A stretch of 64,000 nt of DNA, taken from assembly GCF_020525925.1 (NCBI RefSeq), contig NZ_CP084876.1, forward strand, positions 2,480,001-2,544,000, in the 5' to 3' direction. A model generated the notes under the pieces. The model did not search any database. It saw only the letters and a program-made list of their open reading frames with translations, and was not told the DNA's origin. This DNA comes from Klebsiella quasipneumoniae subsp. quasipneumoniae (lineage in GTDB: Bacteria; Pseudomonadota; Gammaproteobacteria; Enterobacterales; Enterobacteriaceae). Shown here in pieces: positions 34,272 through 42,573 of this stretch; the first letter of the stretch is position 1, and each line of letters opens with the position of its first letter. The position numbers and the translations under genes were made by a program.

Positions 34272-34682
34272 TCACAGCACCTCAACCACTTCAAACTCTT
34301 CTGCGATCAACTCCATATCCTCAGAAAAATGACCTTCACGAATGAAAAAACGCTGATGCTCTTTCTGCCAGTATTCAAGGCTTAAATCGCCTTCACCCTC
34401 TTTGCGGGCGAACGCTTCAGTCACATCACAAAAACGCACCAGCTGCATCGAAACCAGTCTGATCACGCAAACTGGAACATTCTGGCCATCAAGAATAATG
34501 TTATAATCCCCAATCCTCGGGGCAGACTCTTCCTGCTGATAAGAGGCAAAAGATCCGCAAGAAGCCGTTTTGATCCCTTTTTTAATCAGCTCCGCAAGCT
34601 CGCTTGCCAGTTCCGGACTGTCACCCATTTGCCAGGCCCCTGCGCCTGGATATTTCCTTTTTATTTTCTCAACCTCAACCAT
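34272..34682 (-). CDS. ASCH domain protein
   Basis: A 136-residue cytoplasmic protein consisting of one ASCH (PUA-like) domain, a fold expected to bind RNA. Family features: WQMGDSPELASELAELIKKGIKTAS with the GxKTAT-type motif (here GIKTAS), then VPVCVIRLVSMQLVRFCDVTEAFARKEGEGDLSLEYWQKEHQRFF. The Lys of the motif and the DWxxxH-like C-terminal segment (EYWQKEH) agree with the subgroup that includes N4-acetylcytidine amidohydrolase YqfB, but this protein is longer and belongs to a different branch. Specific activity unknown. Both flanks carry copies of the dispersed repeat. Confidence 0.85.
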   Translation of the reverse strand: MVEVEKIKRKYPGAGAWQMGDSPELASELAELIKKGIKTASCGSFASYQQEESAPRIGDYNIILDGQNVPVCVIRLVSMQLVRFCDVTEAFARKEGEGDLSLEYWQKEHQRFFIREGHFSEDMELIAEEFEVVEVL

Positions 34683-34777
34683 GAAAATTCCTTCGTTATC
34701 GTCAATGAAAAGAAAGTTATACCTTTTTTAACCTGAGCGGTCCCAACATTATCAGCGATATCTTTCTTTAGATAGTG

Positions 34778-34845
34778 TGGTCCGTTCTTCGCTCAAAACG
34801 GACCTCAAGGACATTTAACTCGTTGGCTCTGTGCCAGAAACGGAA
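34778..34845. repeat. dispersed repeat, copy C
   Basis: TGGTCCGTTCTTCGCTCAAA, ACGGACCTCAAGG, then TCGTTGGCTCTGTGCCAGAAACGG. More diverged than copies A and B but the same order of blocks. It lies between the ASCH gene and the LysR gene. Confidence 0.65.
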
Positions 34846-34879
34846 ATTAACTTCAGGACGGGCAATAACATCGCCTGTC

Positions 34880-35815
34880 TTATTCAGACTGCCAGTAAAG
34901 CGGTGAACCAAACGCGTCCAGGTAGTAATCGATAATCGCCCGAACGTTCAGAGGAGGGTGGCGGGCATTCGGATAGATTGCTGCGATATGCTGTGGCTCC
35001 GTTTTTATGGACGTATCCAGCTCCGGCAGCAGTTCGACAAGCTCGCCGTGCTTCAGCCGGTCTCCAATCAGCCAGTCAGGAAACAGCACAATCCCCATCC
35101 CCCCGAGCGCGGCAATCAGCAGAGTTTCAGCATTATTCGATGACATCAGGGGCGAGACGGGGTAGTGCACCCATTCTTCTCCGTGCCTGCGCAGCAGCCA
35201 TTGGTTTGGTCCTGACGAACCGCGATAGACCAGGCATTTATGCCGCGCCAGCTCTTCGGGTGATCCCAACATGCCGTGCCGGCGGATGTAATCCGGTGAC
35301 GCGGTAAGATGATAGAACTGCTGGCCAAACACGCGCGCATGAAATGCGGAATCCGTCAGCACGCCAATGCGGAAAATTACGTCAGCCGGCTCGCGGTGCG
35401 GATCGATGTAATCATCAGTCAGGGTAAGCTCAATGCTGAGCTTCGGATATCGCGCCGTCAGGCCGGGTAACGCGGGGGCGACATGGCGCTGTCCAAAGAA
35501 TACCGGTGCGTTTATGCGCACCATTCCGGAAGGCTCAAGGGTTCTCTCGTTGAGTTCCCGCCGCGCCTCCTCCATGCTGCCAGTCATGGCTCGCGCATAG
35601 CGGATAAAAAGATGGCCGCTTTCCGTCGGAATTATCGCCCGGGTATTGCGGTAAAAAAGCTGCTGCCCGAGCACATCCTCCATCTGATGGATGACGCGCG
35701 AAACCTGAGAGGCAGATATCCCTTCCCGCCGAGCTACCACAGAGAAATTCTGCGTCTCATAAACGTCTATAAAAATCAGCAGGGCGCGAATACTGATGTT
35801 CCCGAGCTCATTCAT
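34880..35815 (-). CDS. LysR-family transcriptional regulator
   Basis: A 311-residue LysR protein. Its DNA-binding domain runs from ISIRALLIFIDVYETQNFSV through EGISASQVSRVIHQMEDVLG. The effector domain follows (MVRINAPVFFGQRHVAPALPGLTARYP). Length and order are normal. It is divergent from two small DMT transporter genes, which it most likely controls; about 100 bases separate the starts if the transporter begins at 35915. Effector unknown. Confidence 0.9.
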   Translation of the reverse strand: MNELGNISIRALLIFIDVYETQNFSVVARREGISASQVSRVIHQMEDVLGQQLFYRNTRAIIPTESGHLFIRYARAMTGSMEEARRELNERTLEPSGMVRINAPVFFGQRHVAPALPGLTARYPKLSIELTLTDDYIDPHREPADVIFRIGVLTDSAFHARVFGQQFYHLTASPDYIRRHGMLGSPEELARHKCLVYRGSSGPNQWLLRRHGEEWVHYPVSPLMSSNNAETLLIAALGGMGIVLFPDWLIGDRLKHGELVELLPELDTSIKTEPQHIAAIYPNARHPPLNVRAIIDYYLDAFGSPLYWQSE

Positions 35816-35914
35816 TAATGCATATCCTGCACAGGTGTTTATCTCATTATGGCATTTTTCTCATCCATGTTAAGTCGTAATCTTCTCCGCCTGAACTACG
35901 GGAGACTGATTGCT

Positions 35915-36349
35915 ATGCAACTCATATTGATTTTTATCGTCATTGCCGGAGGCATGGGACTGTCCATAGAGGCAGGATTGCTCGGGCCACTGGGTGGGGA
36001 GGTCGGTGACCTCTGGGCTACCTTTAGCATATTCGGCGTCGGTGCGGCACTGACCTTTTTGCTGATGCTTTTTTTCAGCCCGCGCAACAGCCCGTCATTC
36101 TTTGCGCAACCAGCGTGGCAGCTGCTTGGCGGCGTGCTTGGGCCGATCTACGTCATCATCCTCACCGTGGTAACGCCGGCAATCGGCATCGCCATGACGA
36201 TGATCGGCATTCTGGCAGGCCAGGTGTTCAAGAGCCTGATGATTGATCACTTCGGCCTGCTCGGTACGTCGCGCAGGAAAATTGACAGTAAACGTATCAT
36301 TGCGCTGATTTTCATCATTGCAGCGCTGGTTATGGTTGCACAGGGGTAA
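35915..36349 (+). CDS. DMT-family (DUF606/YdcZ) transporter, subunit 1
   Basis: A 144-residue inner-membrane protein with four to five helices. It belongs to the DUF606 branch of drug/metabolite transporters (IVIAGGMGLSIEAGLLGPLG, then QPAWQLLGGVLGPIYVII). I prefer ATG 35915, because it lines up with the start of the next, homologous gene and with the family. A start at 35849 would add 22 residues and leave only 33 bases to the LysR gene. The following gene starts nine bases after the stop. The two half-size proteins probably work as a heterodimeric exporter of an unknown small molecule. Confidence 0.82.
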   Translation: MQLILIFIVIAGGMGLSIEAGLLGPLGGEVGDLWATFSIFGVGAALTFLLMLFFSPRNSPSFFAQPAWQLLGGVLGPIYVIILTVVTPAIGIAMTMIGILAGQVFKSLMIDHFGLLGTSRRKIDSKRIIALIFIIAALVMVAQG

Positions 36350-36358
36350 AGTAACATT

Positions 36359-36850
36359 ATGACTATTATCATGATTCTGCTCGCCGTCGCCGGTGGCGCC
36401 ATGCTGAGTATCCAGGCGGCTATCAATGGCCAGCTGGGCAGCAAGGTCGGCGTATTCAAAAGCGCGTTCCTGACATTTTCTGTCGGCGCGCTGGTGACGG
36501 GATTGCTGATCTTCTTCTTCGAACCCAAACACACCCTGACGCTGATGGATGTGCCTAAATGGCAACTGCTGGGCGCAATGTTTGGCGTGCCGTATATCGT
36601 CATTATGGTGCTGGCCGTCCAGCGTATTGGCGCAGCAGTGGCTACGGTCGCCGTCATTTTTGGCCAGTTAACCATGAGCATGCTGATCGATAACTTCGGC
36701 TGGCTGGGCAATGCGGCGATTCCATTCTCGCTGAGCCGAATCGGCGCCATTGTCTGCCTGGGTATTGCGCTGTTCTTTATTTACACCAGCAGCAGGTCAA
36801 AAGCCGCAACGGCGATACCCCCCAGGCAGCAGGAAAACGCTAACACATAA
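36359..36850 (+). CDS. DMT-family (DUF606/YdcZ) transporter, subunit 2
   Basis: A 163-residue paralogue of the preceding protein, with the same opening (MILLAVAGGAMLSIQAAINGQ), the same middle motif (VPKWQLLGAMFGVPYIVIM) and five helices. The C-terminal tail (RSKAATAIPPRQQENANT) is polar and cytoplasmic or periplasmic. Paired DUF606 genes next to a LysR regulator are common in enterobacteria and pseudomonads. Probably one operon with subunit 1. Confidence 0.85.
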   Translation: MTIIMILLAVAGGAMLSIQAAINGQLGSKVGVFKSAFLTFSVGALVTGLLIFFFEPKHTLTLMDVPKWQLLGAMFGVPYIVIMVLAVQRIGAAVATVAVIFGQLTMSMLIDNFGWLGNAAIPFSLSRIGAIVCLGIALFFIYTSSRSKAATAIPPRQQENANT

Positions 36851-37110
36851 GCTCAGGTCTTCGTCATTAACATCGGTTTTGGTCTGCAGGACGCCAAAAC
36901 CCTAACGCACCCGTTTTCGCAGCAACGCGTCAGTGGCTCCCATTTTTTGACCTTAAGAGAAAGGGGCCGCTCACCCGGCTTCAGCGTTGGTAGCGAATTT
37001 TTCAGCTTCAGCAGAGAACACAGGAGCAAGGTGGACAAGTGATACCAGCGACAGCGTAGGGTGTCCGGGTGGAACTCCCCGCCAGCCAGCGCCGGCGGGG
37101 GAACTGACGA
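36851..37110. other. intergenic region, DMT pair to FabF-like gene
   Basis: About 260 bases between convergent genes. No gene, repeat or clear terminator stem was recognised. The short minus-strand frame at 36853-37038 lacks a ribosome site and any family resemblance. Confidence 0.35.
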
Positions 37111-38385
37111 TTATTCCCAGCGTTTCAGCAGCAGGCTGGCGTTAACCCCGCCAAAGCCAAAACCGTTCGACAGCGCATAGCGCATTTTCTGCGGGCGGGC
37201 CTGCAGCGCCACCAGATTGAGACCTGCCGCCTCTTCATCGGGGTGATGCAGGTTCAGCGTCGGCGGCACCACCTGATCACGCAGCGCCTGAATGGTGAAG
37301 ATGGCCTCGATCCCGCCGGCTGCGCCTAACAGATGGCCGGTGGCGGATTTCGTCGAGGTAATGGCGACCGGATGGGCGCCAAACAGCGTTTTAATCGCCG
37401 CCAGCTCGCCTTTATCACCGACCTGCGTCGAGGTGGCGTGGGCGTTGATATGGTCAATCTCTTCAGCGGTCACTCCGGCCTGGCGAAGGGCGGTTTCCAT
37501 GGCCCGACGAGCGCCGTTACCGTCTTCCGGGCCCGCGGTTAGGTGATAAGCATCTGCGCTGGTGCCGTAGCCCACCAGCTCGGCCAGCGGCGTGGCGCCG
37601 CGCGCCAGCGCGTGCTCCAGCGACTCGATCACGATAAGCCCGGCGCCTTCTCCCATCACAAATCCATCGCGGTCGCGGTCAAAGGGGCGGGAAGCGGCTT
37701 CCGGCTGGTCGCTGGAGGCGCTGGAGAGCGCCCTTGCCGCGGCGAACCCGGCCAGGCTAACGCGATGTATTGCCGCTTCCGCGCCGCCGCAGAGGGCGAT
37801 ATCCGCCTCGCCGCTGCGGATCATCCGCGCCGCATCGCCAATGGCCTGGGCGCCTGCCGCGCAGGCGGTGACCGGTGCGCCGATGGGTCCCCGGAAACCG
37901 TGGGCGATAGACACATGCCCGGCGGCCAGGTTGGCCAGAAAAGAGGGAATAGTGAACGGGGAGAGGCGACGCGGCCCGCGCTCATCGGTGGTATGTACCG
38001 CATTGGCGATCTCGCTGAACCCGCCGATCCCGGTGGCGATCACCGTGGCGGTGCGTTCCTGTTCGGCCGCAGATGCCGGCGACCAACCGGCCTGAGTCAG
38101 CGCTTCACGCGCGGCGACCAGCGCAAACTCGATAAAACGATCCATCTTTTTGCGCTCTTTCGCCGGGATGGTCGCCAGCGGGTCGAAGCCGTGCAGCGGA
38201 TCGCTGTCAATGGACGGCACCTGGCCGGCCACTTTGCAGGGAATATCCGCGACCAGCTGCTCGCTGAGCCGGGTAATCCCTGATTTTCCTGCCAGCAGCG
38301 ACTGCCAGACGTGCTGTACGCCGCAGCCCAGCGGGCTGACAATCCCCATCCCGGTGACGACAATGCGTTTAACGGAAACGCCCAT
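37111..38385 (-). CDS. FabF-like beta-ketoacyl-ACP synthase II paralogue
   Basis: A 424-residue condensing enzyme that extends acyl-ACP with malonyl-ACP. The thiolase-fold triad is complete: Cys in PVTACAAGAQAIGDAA (about residue 170), His in NAHATSTQVGD and His in STKSATGHLLGAAGG, with the loop GFGFGGVNASLLL at the end. The housekeeping fabF would lie in the fab cluster, so this is a second copy, possibly for a special acyl chain or stress condition. No acyl carrier protein or reductase is adjacent. The ATG lies about 25 bases from a truncated MFS gene on the same strand, hinting that it once followed an exporter gene in an operon. An HxlR regulator lies further upstream. Confidence 0.9.
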   Translation of the reverse strand: MGVSVKRIVVTGMGIVSPLGCGVQHVWQSLLAGKSGITRLSEQLVADIPCKVAGQVPSIDSDPLHGFDPLATIPAKERKKMDRFIEFALVAAREALTQAGWSPASAAEQERTATVIATGIGGFSEIANAVHTTDERGPRRLSPFTIPSFLANLAAGHVSIAHGFRGPIGAPVTACAAGAQAIGDAARMIRSGEADIALCGGAEAAIHRVSLAGFAAARALSSASSDQPEAASRPFDRDRDGFVMGEGAGLIVIESLEHALARGATPLAELVGYGTSADAYHLTAGPEDGNGARRAMETALRQAGVTAEEIDHINAHATSTQVGDKGELAAIKTLFGAHPVAITSTKSATGHLLGAAGGIEAIFTIQALRDQVVPPTLNLHHPDEEAAGLNLVALQARPQKMRYALSNGFGFGGVNASLLLKRWE

Positions 38386-38404
38386 AGTTAACTCTCCTGT
38401 AGTA

Positions 38405-38590
38405 TCAGTGTGCCGGCGGCTTTTTCATCAAGGGAACCAGCTGCGCGGCAGGCAAAAAACCCATCATGATGAGGTAGAACGCATCGGAAAATGCCTGGGT
38501 TCGCGCCTCCCGCAGTGCCAGCGCGGCATCCGGCGAGATCCCCGCGTGGCGAAGTTTGCCGCGCTGCGCTGAACAAAATCCTGGCGTTAT
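38405..38590 (-). pseudogene. C-terminal remnant of a DHA2 (EmrB-like) MFS transporter
   Basis: On the minus strand one frame reads AGISPDAALALREARTQAFS, then DAFYLIMMGFLPAAQLVPLM, then KKPPAH and a stop. This matches the last periplasmic segment and last helix of EmrB-type multidrug transporters. The frame is closed by a TGA about 60 codons upstream, and no N-terminal part exists before the HxlR gene. So most of an exporter gene between HxlR and fabF-like was lost, leaving its tail. Confidence 0.65.
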
Positions 38591-38621
38591 TCAGATGGCC
38601 GCCAGAACGACGACGCTTTTC

Positions 38622-39179
38622 TTACTGGCCGGATTCATTGCCGGCATCTCTGTAAGGTTCAGGCTGGAATTTTTGCCCGCTATCGCCTTCGCGTTTGCGC
38701 AGCAGATATTCATGACGATATTGCATCAGCGGCGAGGCGGCGGGGCCCGGCACCATGGCGTATTTACCCGGAATAATTTCTTCCCCGGTCGCTTTATCCA
38801 CTATGATCGGCTCCACGCGGCGCTGGGTAGCGGTTTCCACCAGCTGCATCTGACGGCCTTCGGGGGCGAAGTGGCGATTACCCCATTCCGCCAGCGCCAG
38901 CAGCACCATGCGGAAATCGCGGCCGCGCGGGGTGAGGTGGTATTCGTAGCGCGGCGGGGTGCTGCTATAGCAGACCTTCTCCAGCAGCCCGTCGTCGACC
39001 AGCGCCTTCAGGCGGCGCGACAGAATATTGGGCGCGACGTTGCTGCTTTTCTGAAATTCGTCGAAGCGGGTAAAGCCCGCAAAGGCGTCGCGCAGGATCA
39101 TGATGCTCCAGCTGTCGCCGATGCGGCCCAGGCTACGGGCGATGGGGCAGGGAGCGTGGCAAAGCGGTTCATTTTTCAT
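38622..39179 (-). CDS. HxlR-family transcriptional regulator
   Basis: A 185-residue winged-helix regulator of the HxlR (DUF24) type. It has PLCHAPCPIARSLGRIGDSWSIMILRDAF at the N-terminus with the cysteines common in redox- or aldehyde-sensing members, then RFDEFQKSSNVAPNILSRRL for DNA contact and the wing RYEYHLTPRGRDF. The C-terminal 60 residues are longer than in small HxlR proteins and have low conservation. The start ATG lies next to a control region with repeated ACTAT motifs. Likely targets are the truncated exporter/fabF-like unit downstream and perhaps the divergent asd-like gene. Confidence 0.88.
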   Translation of the reverse strand: MKNEPLCHAPCPIARSLGRIGDSWSIMILRDAFAGFTRFDEFQKSSNVAPNILSRRLKALVDDGLLEKVCYSSTPPRYEYHLTPRGRDFRMVLLALAEWGNRHFAPEGRQMQLVETATQRRVEPIIVDKATGEEIIPGKYAMVPGPAASPLMQYRHEYLLRKREGDSGQKFQPEPYRDAGNESGQ

Positions 39180-39502
39180 GGGCGGTCCAGGGAGCAGGTG
39201 GCTGTTGCCAGCAAATTGACATAGTCACTATCAAAATGCAAGTTACTATTGATAACTGTCAGGGGAGCAGCCGCTGGCGTTCCGCTACGTCATTTCTTCC
39301 TTTGACTGCTGAAAGCGGGACAGTCTCCGCCGCCTGCTTATTTCTGCTTTACCGTAATAAGAGATAAAAACCGCTGATGGCAGATGAAACATTTTAATAA
39401 TCATTAAAATCGATGTGGTGGGTAATGACCTTTATTGGGGGATACGATATAAGGTATGGCGAACACAAATTAATATTCTCATAACTTTTTAAGGTTAAAT
39501 AA
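39180..39502. promoter_or_regulatory. divergent control region, HxlR / asd-like
   Basis: Contains ATAGTCACTATC at 39221-39232 and TTACTATTGATAAC about 20 bases further. These related ACTAT words, close to the HxlR start, are a candidate operator. The asd-like side is AT-rich (39380-39500) and should hold that promoter. No gene seen. Confidence 0.45.
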
Positions 39503-40621
39503 ATGAAGCAGGTGGGTATTGTTGGCTGGCGGGGCATGGTTGGCTCAGTATTGTTGCAGCGAATGATCGAAGAGAATGATTTCGACGATATTTCAGCGCA
39601 TTTTTTTAGTACCTCCAGTGCGGGTGCCGCGGGCCCGGTTATTAATGGTAAAAGCGACAGACTGAAAGATGCGAATTCCCTGAGCGCCCTCGCCGAAATG
39701 GATATTATCATCACCTGTCAGGGCGGGGATTATACCAAAGCCATCTATCCGGCGTTAATTCACTCTGGCTGGCAAGGGTACTGGATCGACGCCGCTTCGG
39801 CGCTGCGAATGGATGAGAACGCCTGCATTATTCTCGACCCGGTTAATCGCGATAATATCGATCGTGCGGTGAAAGCAGGAGTGAAACTGTTTGTCGGCGG
39901 CAACTGCTCCATTACGCTGAGTCTGATGGGGCTGGCCGGGCTGATCAAGGCTGATCTGATCGAATGGATGAGCGTCATGACCTATCAGTCTGCCTCCGGG
40001 GCGGGCGCTAAACAGGTGCGGGAATTGATCGCGCAAAGCGCGTATATCAGCCAGCATTTGTCCGCTGATGAACTGGCGGCATCAGGTTCCGTGCTGCCTT
40101 TAGTCAATAAAGTGAGTGAGCTGATTAATAGCGCCGGCATGCCGGTGGAGAATTTTGGCGTCCCGCTGATGGGCAGCATTATTCCATGGATCGACAGCGA
40201 TTTAGGCGATGGAAATAGCCGCGAAGAATGGAAGGGGGAGGCGGAAACCAATAAAATACTTGGCCTTGCGCCCGGCACCATCCCGGTTAATGGTTTATGT
40301 ATTCGGGTCGGCGTGATCCGCTGCCACAGCGCTGCCATTACCCTTAAACTTAAACGTGAGGTCAGCGAAACGGAATTCGCAGAGTTAGTGACCCATTCCC
40401 ATCCGTGGGTAAACTATATCCCCAATAATAAGCCAGAGAGTGTCAGTAAACTGACCCCGGCTGCTATTAGCGGTTCGCTGCAGGTGGGTATTGGCCGCTA
40501 CAAGAAAATGTCGCTAAATAATGAGCCGATCTACTCGGTGTTAACGGTGGGCGATCAGCTGTTATGGGGCGCGGCGGAACCCTTGCGCCGTATGTTAAAT
40601 ATCCTGCTTGGCAAAGTGTAA
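39503..40621 (+). CDS. aspartate-semialdehyde dehydrogenase paralogue
   Basis: A 372-residue homologue of proteobacterial Asd, which reduces aspartyl phosphate to aspartate 4-semialdehyde. The NADP-binding start VGIVGWRGMVGSVLLQRM is intact, as are the active-site Cys in VGGNCSITLSLMGL, the substrate-binding Gln in TYQSASGAGAKQVREL, and the general-base His in RVGVIRCHSAAITLKL. It is therefore probably active. The essential asd gene normally sits elsewhere, near glgB/gntK. This second copy is next to hpx genes with lower GC (many AAT/ATT codons), suggesting acquisition. Its product could feed Dat/Ddc or lysine-pathway flux. Confidence 0.88.
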   Translation: MKQVGIVGWRGMVGSVLLQRMIEENDFDDISAHFFSTSSAGAAGPVINGKSDRLKDANSLSALAEMDIIITCQGGDYTKAIYPALIHSGWQGYWIDAASALRMDENACIILDPVNRDNIDRAVKAGVKLFVGGNCSITLSLMGLAGLIKADLIEWMSVMTYQSASGAGAKQVRELIAQSAYISQHLSADELAASGSVLPLVNKVSELINSAGMPVENFGVPLMGSIIPWIDSDLGDGNSREEWKGEAETNKILGLAPGTIPVNGLCIRVGVIRCHSAAITLKLKREVSETEFAELVTHSHPWVNYIPNNKPESVSKLTPAAISGSLQVGIGRYKKMSLNNEPIYSVLTVGDQLLWGAAEPLRRMLNILLGKV

Positions 40622-40792
40622 TGACTGTTGCTGCCTGACAGGCCTGCGGAGAAATGACCTTTTCAGCGCAAGACTATCTGCTGATTCAGCAGCCCTCAAT
40701 CATCCTGACCATCGCCAATAACTCCATTTTTACCGGTCCGGGAATGGCCAGGGGAGACGGTATCCACCTGGCCATAATCGGTATTGTTACCC

Positions 40793-41179
40793 TCAGTCCA
40801 TCAGACTGACCTGGGCGGCGACAATTCGCCAGCCATAGGGAAAGCGCACCCACGTCTGCTGCTGGCGGCCAGGGCGGGCGCTGCCTTCGCGGGTGAACTC
40901 GGTGCTGCACACCGCCATGTCCGCGCCAAAGGTGGTGATGATGGTATGGCGCAGATCGCGGGCCAGACCGGCGGCGGGGCGGGCGGCGCGAAAGGCGCGG
41001 ATCGCCTCGATGCCATACAGATTTTCACCGGCCCCCAGCCGCACGGTGCGCGGGTCGTGCCAGAACAGCGCATCCAGCGCCTCGATGTTATTGCTGACCA
41101 ACGCCTCTTCATACTGATAAAACGCCGCCGTCACCTCGGCGAGGATCGCCGGGCGGTCTACATTATCCAGATTGATCAT
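40793..41179 (-). CDS. hpxZ: oxalurate catabolism protein HpxZ (NTF2-like)
   Basis: A 128-residue protein of the NTF2/SnoaL-like fold (DUF3225/AtzH type). It starts AILAEVTAAFYQYEEALVSN, with HDPRTVRLGAGENLYGIEAI and a final RFPYGWRIVAAQVSLMD. It is last in hpxWXYZ and overlaps the hpxY stop by four bases (ATGA). In related systems a small AtzG/AtzH-like protein accompanies an AtzE amidase. It probably assists amidase HpxY in oxalurate breakdown, as its name in K. pneumoniae implies; it has no clear catalytic residues of its own. Confidence 0.9.
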   Translation of the reverse strand: MINLDNVDRPAILAEVTAAFYQYEEALVSNNIEALDALFWHDPRTVRLGAGENLYGIEAIRAFRAARPAAGLARDLRHTIITTFGADMAVCSTEFTREGSARPGRQQQTWVRFPYGWRIVAAQVSLMD

Positions 41180-42573
41180 GCTGCACTCTCCGCCACTCGG
41201 GCATCGGTAATGCCCATCGCTTCCAGCGCCCGCGCGGCGCGAAGACAGGCTTGTTCGTTAAACGGCGCGGCAATCAGCTGCAGGCCAATCGGCTTGCCGC
41301 TGGCGGTACGCAGGGGCACGGTCGCCACCGGCAGCCCGAGGAAGGAGATCGGCTGCGTCAGCATTCCCATGCTGGCGCGCACCGGCAGCGGCTGGCCGTT
41401 AATCACCATCTCCTCGGCGCCAATCGGCGTGGCGCTGCATGGGGTGGCCGGGGCGATCAGCACATCGGCCTGACTGAACAGGGATTTCATCGCCTGACGG
41501 GCATGGCGGCGGAAGCGCTGGGCCTGCAGATACCATGCGGAGGGGATCATCGCCCCGGCCAGCAGCCGCTCGCGGGAGTGAGGCTCAAAGCGCTCGGGCG
41601 AGTGGCGAAGATCCGGCAGATACTGATTGCCGCCTTCGCTGGCGCTGATGATAAAGGCCGCCGAGCGGGCCAGGGCGGCATCCGCGAACTGCAGCTCGCT
41701 GTCGGCGCCCAGCGCGTGGGCGACCCGATCCACGGCCGCCCGGGCGTCGTCATCGCACCAGGTGGTGAAATAGCCCCCCAGCCGCGCGCAACGCAGACCC
41801 TCCAGCCCGCGCTCCAGCAGGTTGCCGGTGCGCTCGCTGGCTTTATCGGCCTGAAAGTCATCGGCCGGGTCGCGCCCCTGCAGGGCGTCATACACCGCGG
41901 CAAGGTCGGCCACCCGGCGGGCAAAGGGACCAATATGATCCAGACTGGCGACAAACGGATGGCTGCCGGAGCGGGAAAGGCGGCCGAAAGTGGGTTTCAG
42001 GCCAAAGATCCCGCACAGCGACGCGGGGACGCGGATCGAGCCGTTGGTATCGCTGCCGAGGCTGAAATGGACCAGCCCGGCCGCCACCGCCGCGGCCGAA
42101 CCGCCGGAAGATCCGCCGGCGATCCGCGACAGATCGTGCGGGTTATGCGTCGCGCCATAGTGGCTGTTTTCGGTGGTGAAGCCGTAGGCGTAGGCGTCCA
42201 TATTGAGCATCCCGCTGAGCAGGGCGCCGGCGCTATGCAGCTGGCGCACCGCCCAGCTGTCGCTGGCTGCCGGCGGCCGGTCGCTCAGCAGTTCCGCGCC
42301 GGCGAGGGTGGTGTGCCCGGCGACATCAAACAGATTTTTCACCGCGTAGGGAATGCCCGCCAGAGGCGGCAGGGGGCGCTTTTCCCGGCGCAGGGCGTCG
42401 ATGCTGTCGGCCTCCGCCAGCATGCGCTGGGCGGTGACCTCGGTCCAGGCGTTGATCTGCGGATTCACGCGGGCGATATCGTCCAGCGTCTGGCGGGCGA
42501 TCTCCCGGGCGCTCAGTTCGCCCTCGTGCAGCGCACGCTGGATCTCGGCGATGGTGAAATGGTGAAGTGTCAT
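41176..42573 (-). CDS. hpxY: AtzE-family amidohydrolase HpxY
   Basis: A 465-residue amidase-signature enzyme. The catalytic Ser-Ser-Lys set is visible: Lys in IPYAVKNLFDVAG, cis-Ser and nucleophile Ser in RIAGGSSGGSAAAVAAGLV. It is assigned to oxalurate catabolism in the Klebsiella allantoate cluster, probably acting with HpxX and HpxZ on the carbamoyl group of oxalurate. The start overlaps the hpxX stop and the stop overlaps the hpxZ start, so the three are translated as a chain. Related to AtzE (1-carboxybiuret hydrolase), which also needs a small partner subunit. Confidence 0.92.
   Translation of the reverse strand: MTLHHFTIAEIQRALHEGELSAREIARQTLDDIARVNPQINAWTEVTAQRMLAEADSIDALRREKRPLPPLAGIPYAVKNLFDVAGHTTLAGAELLSDRPPAASDSWAVRQLHSAGALLSGMLNMDAYAYGFTTENSHYGATHNPHDLSRIAGGSSGGSAAAVAAGLVHFSLGSDTNGSIRVPASLCGIFGLKPTFGRLSRSGSHPFVASLDHIGPFARRVADLAAVYDALQGRDPADDFQADKASERTGNLLERGLEGLRCARLGGYFTTWCDDDARAAVDRVAHALGADSELQFADAALARSAAFIISASEGGNQYLPDLRHSPERFEPHSRERLLAGAMIPSAWYLQAQRFRRHARQAMKSLFSQADVLIAPATPCSATPIGAEEMVINGQPLPVRASMGMLTQPISFLGLPVATVPLRTASGKPIGLQLIAAPFNEQACLRAARALEAMGITDARVAESAA

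Noticed and set aside
40678..40692. CTGCTGA/TCAGCAG inverted repeat after the asd-like gene
   Set aside because: Short, with no U tract and no suitable position relative to promoters. Not called as terminator or operator.
40654..40809. 51-codon plus-strand frame between the asd-like gene and hpxZ
   Set aside because: It has a possible GGAG close to its ATG, but the protein matches no family I know and it overlaps the end of hpxZ. Support is too weak for a gene call.
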